Assembly: GCA_950022295.1 (NCBI GenBank)
Contig: OX465598.1
Span: 172,874,001 to 172,938,000, forward strand
Source: Bromus sterilis
Taxonomy: Eukaryota; Streptophyta; Magnoliopsida; Poales; Poaceae
Direction of reading: 5' to 3'
Length of the DNA: 64,000 nt
Position 1 is the stretch's first letter. Every line of letters starts with the position of its first letter. Below the pieces are notes generated by a model. It saw nothing but the letters and a program-made list of their open reading frames with translations. It searched no databases and had not been told where the DNA came from. The position numbers and the translations under genes were made by a program. Of this stretch, positions 22,334-34,434 are shown piece by piece.

Positions 22334-24342
22334 TGTCAGAACCCTCTGTTAGGTAATGTGCTAGGGTTAGGATGTCACTTGCATCATGTTAAATTTTCAA
22401 AAGAAATCTTTGAAATCAAAAATCAAAAGCAAAATGGGAGAAAGAAACCCCCGAGATGAATTATTTCAAAAGGCCAGATAAAAATCTTTCCCAAAAATTC
22501 ATGTTAGATTTTTGAAAAATCTTATAAATGAGTGTGATCACATATCAAGTGATGTGGGACCCACCCCATGCTCATGGATTTTTCAAATATTCAAACAGTG
22601 CCTTGGAATTAATTAAAAAACCCCTATTTGAGTTAAGATTCAAATTATTTGAATTTTAAAAATGTTGAAACTTTATAAGTGGCTGGTCTATATTATTATG
22701 AGGCCATATAAAAAATTTCAGCATTTAATAAAATTCCTAGCTATTTATTTTAGAAAGCAAAACAAATGTCAGAAAAGAAAAACAGAAAAAGAAACAGAAA
22801 AGCTTAGCTGGCGCCCAGGCGAGAGCAGCCCATCCAGCCCACCCGGCCCAGAGGGGCAGCAGGGTCTTCTTCCCCGCCCCGCGCCTCCAAGCTGCTCGGT
22901 GGAATGCCACCGAGCCAGCCGTGGACGACACGTCGCCGCCGAGCACCTTCCAGGCCTCCCCGTGCTTCCTTCTCGCGCCTGGAGACGTCTCTCCCCTGTC
23001 CCGATCCATTCCCCCCCTCCAGAGCTTCCTCCTCCTCCTCCCGTGCTCGATTTCGTCACCACCCGAGACCCCGCCGGAGCACCGACGAGAAGAACGCGTG
23101 GACAACGCCGTCAACAAGCCGTGCCACTTTGTCCATCTACTTCGCCGGCGTCCTCTACGCCAAGGAGTGCAGCCAATCGAGAAGAAGAGCCCCTGGACGT
23201 GACGCTAGCTTCATCTTCCCCAACTCCGGCCGCCGCGAGTCGTCCTCAAATTCCGGCCAGCTCCGAGCTTCCCTGAGCCCGCTAGCCATTCGGTCGCATT
23301 CGTGGTGAGCTTCTCACCGTTTCCCCTAACCTAGCGCCCTCCCTGTCGTTCTCTATCCACGGCCGCCATGAACACCGAAGCTTGCCGCCGCCACAGTTGA
23401 AGCCGAGGTCGCTGTCGTGCCCTTTCGGCTCAACTAGCGCGCGCAGCAGCCTCCCGTTACTCTCAGCTCTCGTTTGCAACACGCCACGGTCAAAATGACG
23501 CTCCGGAGCGTGATCCCGACGCAGCCCTAGCCACGGTCGCCGCCAACCTCGACGTCGGCGTTGCTCCGGTGACCCCCTGAAGATCTGGCCAGGTCCAATC
23601 GACGCGGACGACGACGCTGCACCCGTTGATGGTCTCCTCTTCCTCTCCCGTGGCCTCTAGCCGATTCCGGCAAGGGCGCCGCCGTGGCTAGGCCACCGGC
23701 GTCAAGCCGCCGGTGGGTTATCCCCTAATCACGCGTTAAACCCCCCTGGAGTCGATGACAGGTGGGGCCCTAGACCCCTTAACCCCCCTGTCAGTTTAAA
23801 TCAAACGGGGATTAACCCCAGACCCACTAACAGGGTTGGCCCACTCGTCAGCCCCCTGCTGACGCCATGCTGACGCAGTAAATGAATTTTCCAGAATAAT
23901 TTGAATTAAAGAAATTCCAGAAAATCCAGAAAAGAGCCCAAACTTTGGAAATTCATAGAAAATTCATATTAACTCCAAATTGGACAAATAATATATGAAA
24001 AATGATCAGGATAAAATAAGCTATTTGATTTAAATGGAATTAAATCAAATTCACTTCAAAAAAATTTACAACTTGAACCATGGAAACATGCTACATTTCA
24101 ACCACACATCAGAGGCATATCGTACACATTTCAAAATGATTCAAATTGATCAGACAATGTCACATGTAACTTGGCAAAGTTTGAATTCAAATTGGAGTTT
24201 GAATTTTCAATTATTTTTGCAATATATTCCATTTAAATGGAATTGCTTCACACATCAAAGCATATACATCAAGTTTCAACCTTCCATCATGTGATTGTGC
24301 ATTGTATTTACTTTGCTACCTTGTTTGTTGTTTGTCGAGTAG

Positions 24343-24408
24343 AGGTGGAACCGGAGCAGGAGGCTGCCCCCTTCGTTGAAGACCCCGAACCCGAACCTCG
24401 TCAGCAAG
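24343..24408 (+). other. LTR-embedded acidic exon 1, B 5' LTR
   Basis: 66 nt between the acceptor-like tttgtcgagtag and the donor-like CAAG/GCAAGC. Reads VEPEQEAAPFVEDPEPEPRQQ: two codon bases at the start, 21 codons, one base at the end. The 3' LTR copy (34369-34434) reads the same. Confidence 0.5.
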
Positions 24409-25164
24409 GCAAGCAAACCCCCATTGATCATGTGGATAAAATCCCACTTCCCTCTCATGTCTCGCTTATGCATTGTTTAGGATGATTACCATGATGCGTT
24501 TCTACCGCATAGATGAACCCATTCCTTTGCATGACCTATCATTTTGTCACAGTAGTAAGCAAACCACAATCCTAGCAAATGTAGGAGTTGATTGATATCA
24601 TGTGGCCCCTGCAATTGTTACTGATTATTGCATTCTTAGAGTGATACCATGTTGATACTGTTATGTGAGTCGGGATGGTAGTGATCATGATGATGATGGT
24701 AGAAAAGTGTTGGTGAATCTACCCGTAATACAAGGTGAACGATGAGAGGCGGTGTAGGAGTACACGGTGGGTTGTCTCGTTGAACACCGCCCTAAGTCCG
24801 AGTTCTTGTGTGGTGATCCAAGATGAAGAGTACAACCACACATTGGGCTCACTGACCCCTCTCAGCTTACTAACTCATCCCTTTCGATGTCCAGATGTCG
24901 CAATAGTTCAGAGTTCTCGTAGACTTGTGGCCTGGATGCTAAGTGAGAGAACGGCTCATCCGAGACCGGCTTATGCACCACGCACACATCACTTGGGTCC
25001 ACTTCGGTAAACCGGCCGGGTTCACGATAGTGGTAGCCAACCCAAGTAGGCGGCTTTCTCGGACTAGGTCGGCTATGAGGTAACAGTTGTGGTGAGCATC
25101 CTCGTTGGCCCCCCTTGAATGGTGTCGAGATCAAAGGCGGTAGATGATGATCATGTGTGTGTAG

Positions 25165-25228
25165 CGGTACACCCCTGCAGGGTTAACAAAACTATTCGAA
25201 TAGCCACGTCCACAGTTAAGGACTGCTT
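25165..25228 (+). other. Conserved LTR core around CCCTGCAGGG, B 5' LTR
   Basis: cggtacacccctgcagggtt, then tattcgaatagcc, a cacgtcc box and gttaaggac. Same arrangement as in N and, inverted, in A. Confidence 0.65.
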
Positions 25229-25557
25229 GGAAAGCTTAGCTTGATTATTAGACAACTTGAACCGGATACTTCTAAAACACACCAAGATAAGTGTGAGTGC
25301 TATGGCGTGCTTTCTCGTGGGGAAGTCGAGGAAGGCACCATAGTGGTGTAATTGGTTGGATAAAGTAGTGGACTCGTGTACGCTTCTTAACTCAAGTCTT
25401 GTACTCGTAGTGCAGGACTAGCCAAGATAAAGCTGGCACTTCTGCAAGTGAAACCCCACCTCCCTTTACCTTGATACATATGCATGAGTAGTATAGCTCC
25501 TATGTAAGTCTTGCTGAGTACGACTTTGTACTCACGTTTGCTTAATCTATGTTTTAG

Positions 25558-25607
25558 ATGAAACCACTGACCCCGAAGGTGGCTTCTTCATCGAGCTGGA
25601 CGACTGA
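25558..25607 (+). other. LTR-embedded acidic exon 2 with stop, B 5' LTR
   Basis: Follows a good plant acceptor (pyrimidine-rich, ending ctatgttttag). In the frame set by exon 1 it reads DETTDPEGGFFIELDD then TGA (25605-25607). In the 3' LTR the stop is changed to TTA and the frame runs five codons further to TAG at 35643-35645. Confidence 0.5.
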
Positions 25608-25787
25608 AGATCAAGCTAGTCTAGTCCCAGTCAGACGACTGGTTCCCTCGTGGAGGGCATGTGTTTAAATAAGGCTTCTTAAGCCATTTGTTAAACTTGT
25701 CTGTACTCAGACATACTTTGCTTCCGCTTGTGTTGTAATGTTGGATCACATGTTTGTGATCTCTGTGTGCACTCTATAAGAGTTATC

Positions 25788-25793
25788 AATAAA
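25788..25793 (+). terminator. Candidate poly(A) signal in B 5' LTR
   Basis: AATAAA in a stretch conserved with LTR N; repeated at 35814-35819 in the 3' LTR. Confidence 0.5.
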
Positions 25794-26339
25794 AATGTAT
25801 ACTTTGTAGAGAATTGCAATGATACCTACTATTCATACAAGGCATGTGTACTGCGTGTATGTTTATAACATGCATGTCTTTGTATGGGTTTTCGAGACCT
25901 TAGTTGTGATCTGGCTGGCGGTCTTTCATACACCAAGTGGCCCTTAGATGTGCGCATCTTGGGGCATCGCGATGCGATTGTTCGAGACTCTGTCTCGGGC
26001 ACACTTTGTGGTATGATCGAGCCTGCCCTAGACCCCGACTAAGTGATCGGGCTGGAGTAAGTCTATGTAAGAGTTATGAGATAGTCGATAGTATGGTTGA
26101 GGTGACTTGTCTTTGAATATGGGAGTTCATCACCCATATCATTAGACTTGTGTGCGGACGATGAGGACCCATCTCAGTTGATCATCCGGCATGGATGGGA
26201 TACCCCTCATGTACGATGCTTTCCAAGAACGTTCTGTGCTTGGCCTTGTCTGCTTAGACAAGTGGGTACGGTTCTCGACTCTCCATATGACTATGTCTCA
26301 GCTGGACTTGCATACGCTAACCCCGCGTCCCGACAGACT

Positions 26340-26351
26340 TGGTATCAGAGC
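26340..26351 (+). other. Primer-binding site of element B (initiator tRNA-Met)
   Basis: tggtatcagagc lies four bases after the LTR end and matches the classical site complementary to the 3' end of initiator tRNA-Met. Confidence 0.95.
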
Positions 26352-26757
26352 AGGACTGGCTGTATGACTAGCAGCCTTGGCCGAAGTCGAGTCTAGCCTT
26401 CTATAGCTATATAGTTACTCTGGGTATATAAGGGAACAACGTAAGGCTTCTTTTTTCTCCTTACCCTCTTTGTTCTGAGTTCGGAGTCACCCTCATCTTA
26501 TTCTACGGGAAGATAGGACTAGGCTTTCCTCTGTCTGATTAGAACATCTCGTTGTTTGCTTCCTTGTAGTCGTAGGAAGGCTGTGATCGGTTGGTTAGAG
26601 TGGTTTTGCTTCCTGATTTCTTACATCGTATGTAAGTGATGTTTCCATGTTGTAAGAAATTATCTTTTTCTTGCAATTACAGCCGTTATGCTGTCCGAGT
26701 CATTCCAGGTTTATCTCATAATCTGATGCATTTGCAAACTCCTTCTCTCTGTTTCAG

Positions 26758-27535
26758 ATGGAAGATCTTCCCCCTCGGCAGATTGTTCGTCTGACCCGGT
26801 GCCTCGGTGTGCGTGGCCATCCCGCCACGTTGATCGAGATGATGTCCTATGTGGGATATCGATGGTATCCTGAGTACACCGTCGAGGAGCAGTTCCATGA
26901 CTTCAACCAGACCCAGTTACACTGCATTGTCAGGATCTACCCGCACCACCTTGGAGTCACTCAGCCTATCCATTTTGGACATGGCATTGGCATGACCGAG
27001 AACATGGCTGTGCAGGATGCTGCATATTCATGTATTACACTGCTGAGAGAGGAGCACACTATGCTGAGAGAGACCTCATTCCGCTATATCCCTGCTGCAC
27101 TTCCAGGAGAAGAGGGATATTACATCGGACTCTACTCACATCACTCTGCAGAAGATCTAGCACTTCAGATGACTGCTAGTTTTGCTAGTGATCGAGATCG
27201 TGATGCACGCGCTCTCCGTTTTGAGCTTCACGCCACCCAAGTTCGTCTGTATCGAGCATTGACACTCTTGGCACCCTTCGTGAGTGTTGGATCAGTCGAG
27301 TATGACGCTATCTACCCAGTGAGGACTCAGATGCCTTCTTATTGCTTGGCCCGAGATTGGAGGCATTTTTCCACCCCGTGGTCCTCTGCTTCCACCCTAC
27401 GCTGGACCTAGGCCCCATCCTTGCCCAAATGGATATCAGGGTCCACAGGCCTCCGTGTTTTCCGATGGTCACCTTCAGCTACCGGGATACGCGGGTAACT
27501 TTTACGAGGACTACTATGGATATGGAGATGAGTGA
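26758..27535 (+). CDS. Extra ORF upstream of gag in element B, possible dsRNA-binding-like fold
   Basis: An ATG frame of 217 codons (26758-27411) lies between the primer site and gag, sense to the element. It has no gag motif. Residues about 21-100 run in the order of a double-stranded-RNA-binding domain: a first helix (HPATLIEMMSYVG), a strand (YPEYTVEEQF), a strand (QLHCIVRIYP), a GHGIGMTENM turn and a last alanine-containing helix (AVQDAAYSCITLLRE). Residues about 145-185 may form a further helical region. After a frameshift between about 27340 and 27430 another frame supplies a Tyr/Gly/Asp-rich tail (NFYEDYYGYGDE) and stops at 27533-27535, so the original was about 255 residues. The fold guess comes from pattern alone. 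It could equally be a family-specific accessory protein. Element A has no such ORF in its 0.65-kb leader. Confidence 0.6.
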
Positions 27536-27867
27536 GACCGCTTCTGGTCTTACTTAGTGAGGATGTAGTAGTATCTTAGTATATTGTACGCAAGGTGTCT
27601 AAGTTCCAGAGGCTTAGATAAATAATGTATAGGAAGTCAGAGTGCCTCTGAAGGATGTATCATCTTCATCACGTTTGTATTAGCTTGGTGCTTGTACTAA
27701 AACGATGTATGGTTTGTATGACAGCTTGTGAATATATGGCTTGTATGCTTTTATCACCATGTTGTCAAGATGATTACTTCCTTTGCTCTGTAATCCTTCC
27801 AGTAATTCAATACCTTGTTTGGATTCTTCCAATCAACTCTGTTTGACTTTGGTCTTTCACCTTCAGG

Positions 27868-28593
27868 ATGTCTCAAGGAACCCGTGGCCAGCTTGGTCGT
27901 AACCAGGGTCGTGGGAATGACCAGGAGGAAGGCAACCTTCCACCCCCACCCACGATGGCTCAAGTTCTGATCGAGGTTGAGAGGAACCGCCGAGACTCTC
28001 ATCATCTGCTGGAAGTCATTGCCCGCAACACCACTCAGCAGCGCAACGAGTTGGTGTCCCTGAACGACTTCATCCGGCTTCATCCCTTGGTTTTCAGTTA
28101 CTCCACCGAGCCCCTTGACGCCGATGACTGGCTTCGCAGCATCGAGAGGAAGCTCCAAGCAGGACGTGTTGCAAATGGCGACAAGGTCAGCTATGCCACC
28201 TATCACCTTGAAGGTGCAACTAGCTCTTGGTGGGAGAACTTCCTGAACATGCGTCCCGTTGGACCGCCTTCATCTTGGGATGAATTCTGCACTTCCTTCC
28301 GTGAGCACCACATTCCCAAAGGTCTTATGGACCGCAAGCGTGAGGAGTTCTGCAACCTCACCCAAGGCAGAAGGACTGTTGACGAGTTTAGTCGTGAGTT
28401 CAACCGACTTGCTCGTTATACTACTGAAGAAGTCTCCACCGACGCAAAGAAGCAAGAGAGGGTCCGTCGTGGACTCAATTCCGGACTCCGTCGTGAGCTC
28501 AACCTACATAACTGCCACCTTCCAGGTCCTTGTCAACAAGGCCATCAAGGCAGAGGACATGAACACCCTCAACGACTTTCGCAAACACCCTAG
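27868..28593 (+). pseudogene. gag of element B
   Basis: Gag forms the particle shell and binds genomic RNA. ATG at 27868 follows a 330-base gap after the extra ORF. The N-terminus is basic and Gly/Gln-rich, a coiled segment follows (residues about 30-70), and the retrotransposon gag core spans about residues 90-195, with ADDWLRSIERKL, SSWWENFLN, WDEFCTSFREHHIP, RKREEFCNL and EFNRLARY. The start is chosen because it is the first ATG before the conserved core. Near 28510 the frame is broken: the true continuation (VLVNKAIKAEDMNTL) is in another frame that runs into pol, so gag and pol were one fused frame. The last 25 or so codons of this frame are out of register. Confidence 0.88.
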
Positions 28594-31500
28594 AGACGAT
28601 GGATCATCCAGTTCAGGCTCCCAGAAGTGCAAGATCTGGATCCCCAATAGTATATTCCGCCAGAACAACCCACCGAGGCCATCCTATGTGGCGCCTCGTC
28701 CAGCAACTCAGTTCCACCCAGCTCCACCAAACAACCCAGCTCCACGCACTGTCTTTGGAGTCTGTTACAAATGTGGTCACGCAGGCCACTACTCTCGTGA
28801 TTGTCCCCAGAACCAGCTACAGAATCAGAATGCTCCACCCCGTGCCGGAGGCAACATCAATGGTCGTGGAAAGCCCCCCCAGAAGGTCTACACCACCAAA
28901 CCCGCTCCTCCCGCCACTCGTGGACGTGTGAACCAGATTGCCGCCGAAGAGACTGACGACACCACTGACGTCATTCTTGGTACGCTCCCAGTCAATTATG
29001 TTCCTACTTCCGTTCTTTTCGACCCAGGAGAATCTTATTCATTCATGTCGGAAAGTTATGCACTTTGTCATGAGCTATCTTTTGTTGAATTGTCCACCCC
29101 AATGATTATTCAAACTCCAGGGTCAAGATGGCAAACTAATAGACTAAGCCATGGTAATCAAATTGCAATTGAGGGTTTAGTATTCCTTGCTTCACTCATA
29201 GCCCTCAAGTCTTCGGAAATTGATGTCATCCTTGGCATGGATTGGCTATCAAGACAGAATGCCTACCTGGATTGCAGAGGCAAATCCGTGAAACTCACCC
29301 ACCCTTCAGGCAAAACCGTCAACTATACCTCACCCAGAACAAGAACCCAAGTGCATTCCTTGAATGTACTTCCCCTTCCCGAACTTGAAGATATTCCGGT
29401 GGTTCGTGACTTCCCGGATGTCTTTCCTGAAGAGTTGCCGGGCATGCCACCCGACAGATGTGTAGATTTTATAGTGGACCTTGTGCCAGGAACCGCACCA
29501 ATTTCTAGACGCCCATACAAAATGGCCCCACGTGAGTTAGCTGAGCTCAAAACCCAACTGGAAGCTTTGTTGGAAAAAGGCTTCATCCGCCCTAGCTCAT
29601 CTCCATGGGGTTGCCCCGTTCTGTTCGTAACGAAGAAAGATGTAACAGAAAGGATGTGCGTAGACTATCGCCCGCTAAATTTAGGGACGATAAAGAACAA
29701 GTACCCATTGCCCAGGATCAATGATCTTTATGATCAACTTGCAGGATCCTCTGTCTTCTCCAAGATGGATTTGAGATTAGGTTATCATCAAATCAAAATC
29801 CGAAACGAGGACATTCCAAAAACGGCTTTTACTACTCGTTATGTTCTTTACGAGTACACCGTCATGTCCTTTGGTTTAACCAATGCCCCCGCCACTTTCT
29901 CCCGCATGATGAATTCGATCTTCATGGAGTACTTAGATAAATTTGTTGTAGTTTATCTTGATGACATTCTCATCTACTCGAAGAACGAAGAAGAGCATGC
30001 CGAACACCTAAGGCTGGTATTGATGAAACTTAGAGAGCATCGCCTGTATGCTAAATTCTCCAAGTGTGAATTTTGGCTACCAGAAGTGACCTACTTAGGC
30101 CACGTGATTTCTGCAAAAGGCATTGTTGTGAATCCCGAGAGAGTTCAGGCCGTCCTTGACTGGACTCCACCTGAATCGGTTAAGCAAGTTAGGAGCTTTC
30201 TTGGCCTAGCCAGCTATTGCCGTCACTTCGTCGAGAACTTTTCTAAAGTTGCAAAACCTCTAACTGAACTCCTCAAGAAAGATAAGAAATTCTTATGGAC
30301 TCCCAAGTGCGAGGAAAGCTTTCAAGAGCTAAAAAGGAGATTGACTTCTGCACCCGTACTTGCACCTCCAGAAACCAAAAAGGATTTTCAGATCTATTGT
30401 GACGCATCACGGCAAGGGTTAGGATGCATACTTCTACAAAATCGACATGTGGTAGCTTATGCTTCACGCCAGTTGCGGCCACATGAAGAGAACTATCCTA
30501 CCCATGACCTTGAACTCGCTGCCGTAGTTCATGCCCTAACAACTTGGCGACATTACCTCCTTGGTAACCGTTGCGAGATCTATTTCGACCACCAAAGCCT
30601 CAAATACATTTTCACCCAGCCAGATCTTAATCTCAGGCAAAGACGCTGGATTGAGTTGATAAAAGATTACGACGTAGGAATTTCTTACACCCCAGGCAAA
30701 GCCAATGTCATGGCTGATGCACTAAGTCGTAAGTCGTATTGTAACAACCTCATGTTGCAACAGTATCAACCACTTCTTCATGAGGACTTTCGCAAGCTCA
30801 ATCTTGAGATTTTTCCTCATGGCTATCTTTGTACCTTGGTGGCGAAACCAACTCTTGAGGATCAAATCATAGTTGCCCAAAGGCGTGCACGAGGTGTTCG
30901 CCGGATCAAGGAGAACATTGTTAGCGGAGTTGCTAAATGTTTCTCCACAGATAGCAAGGGAACGGTATTCTTTGAAAATCGTTTGGTAGTACCTAAGAAT
31001 AGGGAACTAAGGCAACTAATCCTCAAAGAATCCCATGACACACCCCTCTCGATTCATCCCGGTAGCACAAAAATGTACCGAGATCTACGCCAGAGATTTT
31101 GGTGGACTAGGATGAAGAGAGACATTGCTCAATTTGTTGCCGAATGTGAGTTTGTCGTCGCATTAAGGCAGAACATCAAAGACATGCTGGTACACTTCAA
31201 CCTTTGTCTATTCCCGAGTGGAAATGGGACAAAGTTGGTATAGACTTCATCACCGGATTTCCAAGAACCCAGAAAGGAAACAATGCCATCTTCGTTGTCA
31301 TAGATAGGCTTTCCAAAGTTGCTCACTTCCTTCCAGTTCACGAGTCTATAACTGCTAGCCATTTAGCGGACTTGTACATCTCTAGAATTGTATCCCTTCA
31401 CGGTGTTCCTTTGGAAATCAATTCTGATCGTGGTAGCCTTTTCACCTCTAGATTTTGGGGAAGCTTTCAGAATGCAATGGGAACTCATCTCTCCTTTAGT

Positions 31501-32304
31501 ACAGCTTTCCATCCTCAGTCTAGCGGTCAAGTCGAAAGGGTTAAACAAATTCTTGAAGACATGCTCAGAGCTTGTGTTATCTCATTCGGAAAGAATTGGG
31601 GGAAATCTCTTCCATTTGCCGAATTTGCTTATAACAATAGTTTTCAATCCTGTCGAACACCACTAAACTGGTCAGAAACCGGTGAAAGACAATTCTGTGG
31701 ACCGGACATGATCAAGGAAGCAGAAGAGCAAGTTCGCATTGTTCGTGATCAATTGAAAGCAGCCCAGTCTCGTCAGAAAAGCTACTATGATCGTCATCAT
31801 AGGCAAGAGAGCTAAAATCTGGATGAGAAGGCTTATCTTCGGGTTACTCCTCTGAAGGGAACCCAACGTTTCGGTATCAAAGGCAAGTTGGCCCCACATT
31901 ACATCGGACCTTTCCGCATTCTTGCTAAACGTGGAGAAGTTGCCTACCAACTTGAACTACCCCCGCACCTTTCCCGAGTACATGATGTATTCCATGTGTC
32001 CCAACTCAGGCGTTGCTTCAAGGACCCCATCCGCGAAGTCGACCATGAAACGCTTGATCTCCAAGATGACCTTGCTTATCGATTGTACCCCGTTCGTATT
32101 CTTGATTCTGCAGAGTGTGTCACTCGTCGTCAGAAGATTAGGTTTCTGAAAGTGCAATGGTCACACCACTTTGAGAGAGAAGCTACGTGGGAAAGGGAAG
32201 ACCGTCTTAGTGCCGAGTACCCCACCTTCCTCCCGCAGACTTCTGAATCTCGGGACGAGATTCTGTTGAGTGGGGGCGCGTTGTCAGAACCCTCTGTTAG
32301 GTAA
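28511..32304 (+). pseudogene. pol of element B: knuckle, protease, RT, RNase H, integrase, chromodomain
   Basis: The main frame to 31243 holds a CX2CX4HX4C knuckle (28763-28804), a protease with DPGES where DSG is usual (29021), RT with YLDD (29954-29965), RNase H starting at the Asp of YCDAS (30401) and ending DALSRKS, and the integrase Zn region. A shift near 31145-31155 falls inside the HHCC motif. The next frame, from 31204, has the DDE residues (Asp 31243, Asp 31426, Glu 31534), but about 17 residues are deleted between AYNNSFQ and CRTPLNW. A TAA at 31813-31815 precedes the C-terminal domain (KGKLAPHYIGPFRI) and a chromodomain (about 32088-32230, with Trp in EATW kept). The frame crosses the PPT and stops inside the 3' LTR at 32302-32304. 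RT looks best preserved; protease and integrase are damaged. Confidence 0.93.
32259..32281 (+). other. Polypurine tract of element B
   Basis: gttgagtgggggcgcgt directly abuts the 3' LTR and matches, with changes, the agtgggggagtg tract of A. Confidence 0.8.
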
Positions 32305-34368
32305 TGTTCTAGGGTTAGCAAGTCACTTGCATCATGTTAAATTTTCAAGAGGAATCTTTGAAGTCAAAAATGAAAAGTAAAATGGGAGAAAGAAACCCCC
32401 CCAGATGAATTATTTCAAAAGGCCACATAAAAACCTTTCCCAAAAATTCATGTTAGCTTTTTGAAAAATCATATAAATGAGTGTGATCACATATCAAGTG
32501 ATGTGGGACCCACCCCATGCTCATGGATTTTTCAAATATTAAAACAGTGCTTTGGAATTAATTAAAAAACCCCTATTTGAGTTAAGATTCAAATTATTTG
32601 AATTTTAAAAATGTTGAAACTTTATAAGTGGCTGGTCTATATTATTATGAGGCCATATAAAATTTTTCAGCATTTAATAAAATGCCTAGCTATTTATTTT
32701 AGCAAAGCAAAACAAATGTCAGAAAAGAAAAACAGAAAAAGAAACAGAAAAGCTTACCTGGCGCCCAGGCGAGAGCAGCCCATCCAGCCCACCCGGCCCA
32801 GAGGGGCAGCAGGGTCTTCTTCCCCGCCCCGCGCCTCCAAGCTGCACGGTGGAATGCCACCGAGCCAGCCGTGGACGACACGTCGTCGCCGAGCTCCTTC
32901 CAGGCCTCCCCGTGCCTCCTTCTCGCGCCTGGAGACGTATCTCCCCCGTCCCGATCCATTCCCCCCCTCCAGAGCATCCTCCTCCTCCTCCCGTGCTCGA
33001 TTTCGTCACCACCCGAGACCCCGCCGGAGCACCGACGAGAAGAACGCGTGGAAAACGCCGTCAACAAGCCGTGCCACCTTGTCCATCTGCTTTGCCGTCG
33101 TCCTCTACGCCAAGGAGTGCAGCCAATCGAGAAGAAGAGCCCCTGGACGTGACGCTAGCTTCATCTTTCCCAACTCCGGCCGCCGCGAGTCGTCCTCATA
33201 TTCCGGCCAGCTCCGAGCTTCCCCGAGCCCGCTAGCCATTCCGTCGCATTCGTGGTGAGATTCTCACCGTTTCCCCTAACCTAGCGCCCTCCCTCTCGTT
33301 CTCTATCCACGGCCGCCATGAACGCCGAAGCTTGCCGCCGCCACAGTTGAAGCCGAGGTCGCCGTCGTGCCCTTTCAGCTCAACTAGCGTGCGCAGCAGC
33401 CTCCCGTTACTCTCAGCTCTCGTTTGCAACACGCCAAGGTCAAAATGACGCTCTGGAGCGCGATCCCGACGCAGCCCTAGCCACGGTCGCCGCCAACCTC
33501 GACGTCGGCGTTGCTCCGGTGACACCCTGAAGATCTGGCCAAGTCCAATCGACGCGGACGACGACGCTGCACCCGTTGGTGGTCTCCTCTTCCTCTCCCG
33601 TGGCCTCTAGCCGATTCCGGCAAGGGCGCCGCCGTGGCCAGGCCAACGGCGTCAAGCCGCCGGTGGGTTATCCCCTAATCACGCGCTAAACCCCCCCTGG
33701 AGTCGATGACAGGTGGGGCCCTGGACCCCTTAACCCCCCTGTCAGTTTAAATCAAACGGGGATTAACCCCAGACCCACTGACATGGTTGGCCCAATCGTC
33801 AACCCCCTGCTGACGCCATGCTGGCGCAGTGCTGACGCAGTAAATGAATTTTCCAGAATAATTTGAATTAAAGAAATTCCAGAAAATCCAGAAAATAGCC
33901 CAAACTTTGGAAATTCATAGAAAATTCATATTAACTCCAAATTGGACAAATAATATATGAAAAATGATCAGGAGAAAATAAGCTATCCAAATATCCAACT
34001 TTCAACTTTGTTTGAGTTGAATTTAAATTGGGATCAGTAGCATTTGCTATTTGATTTAAATGGAATTAAATCAAATTCAATTCAAAAGTTTTTACAACTT
34101 GAACCATGGAAACATGCTACATTTCAACCACACATCAGAGGCATATCATACACATTTAAAAATGATTCAAATTGATCAAACAATGTCACATGTAACTTGG
34201 CTAAGTTTGAATTCAAATTGGAGTTTGAATTTGCAATTCTTTTTGCAATATACTCCATTTAAATGGAATTTCTTCACACATCAAAGCATATACATCAAGT
34301 TTCAACCTTCCATCATGTGATTGTGCATTGTATTTACTTTGCTACCTTGTTTGTTGTTTGTCGAGTAG

Positions 34369-34434
34369 AGGTGGAACCGGAGCAGGAGGCTGCCCCCTTC
34401 GTTGAAGACCCCGAACCCGAACCTCGTCAGCAAG
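34369..34434 (+). other. LTR-embedded acidic exon 1, B 3' LTR
   Basis: Identical in frame, length and donor (CAAG/GCAAGC) to 24343-24408. Confidence 0.5.

Larger units (their letters stand above)
22334..26335 (+). repeat. 5' LTR of element B
   Basis: Starts TGTCAGAACCC and ends cgtcccgaca, followed five bases later by the primer-binding site. Contains a possible TATA (ccatataaaaaattt near 22700), a GC-rich block (about 22800-23720), acidic patches at 24343-24408 and 25558-25607, AATAAA at 25788-25793 and the U5 palindrome at 25964-25975. Confidence 0.95.

Noticed and set aside
22662..23308. Open frames of 204 and 134 codons in B 5' LTR, repeated at 32611-33258
   Set aside because: Repetition is due to the two LTRs. 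The frames shift relative to each other between the copies and have GC-block composition; at most they hold an untranslated first exon.
24237..24485. 82-codon frame in B LTR as a continuous protein
   Set aside because: Only the 66-nt acidic patch inside it is matched in other families; the rest reads through the predicted splice sites.
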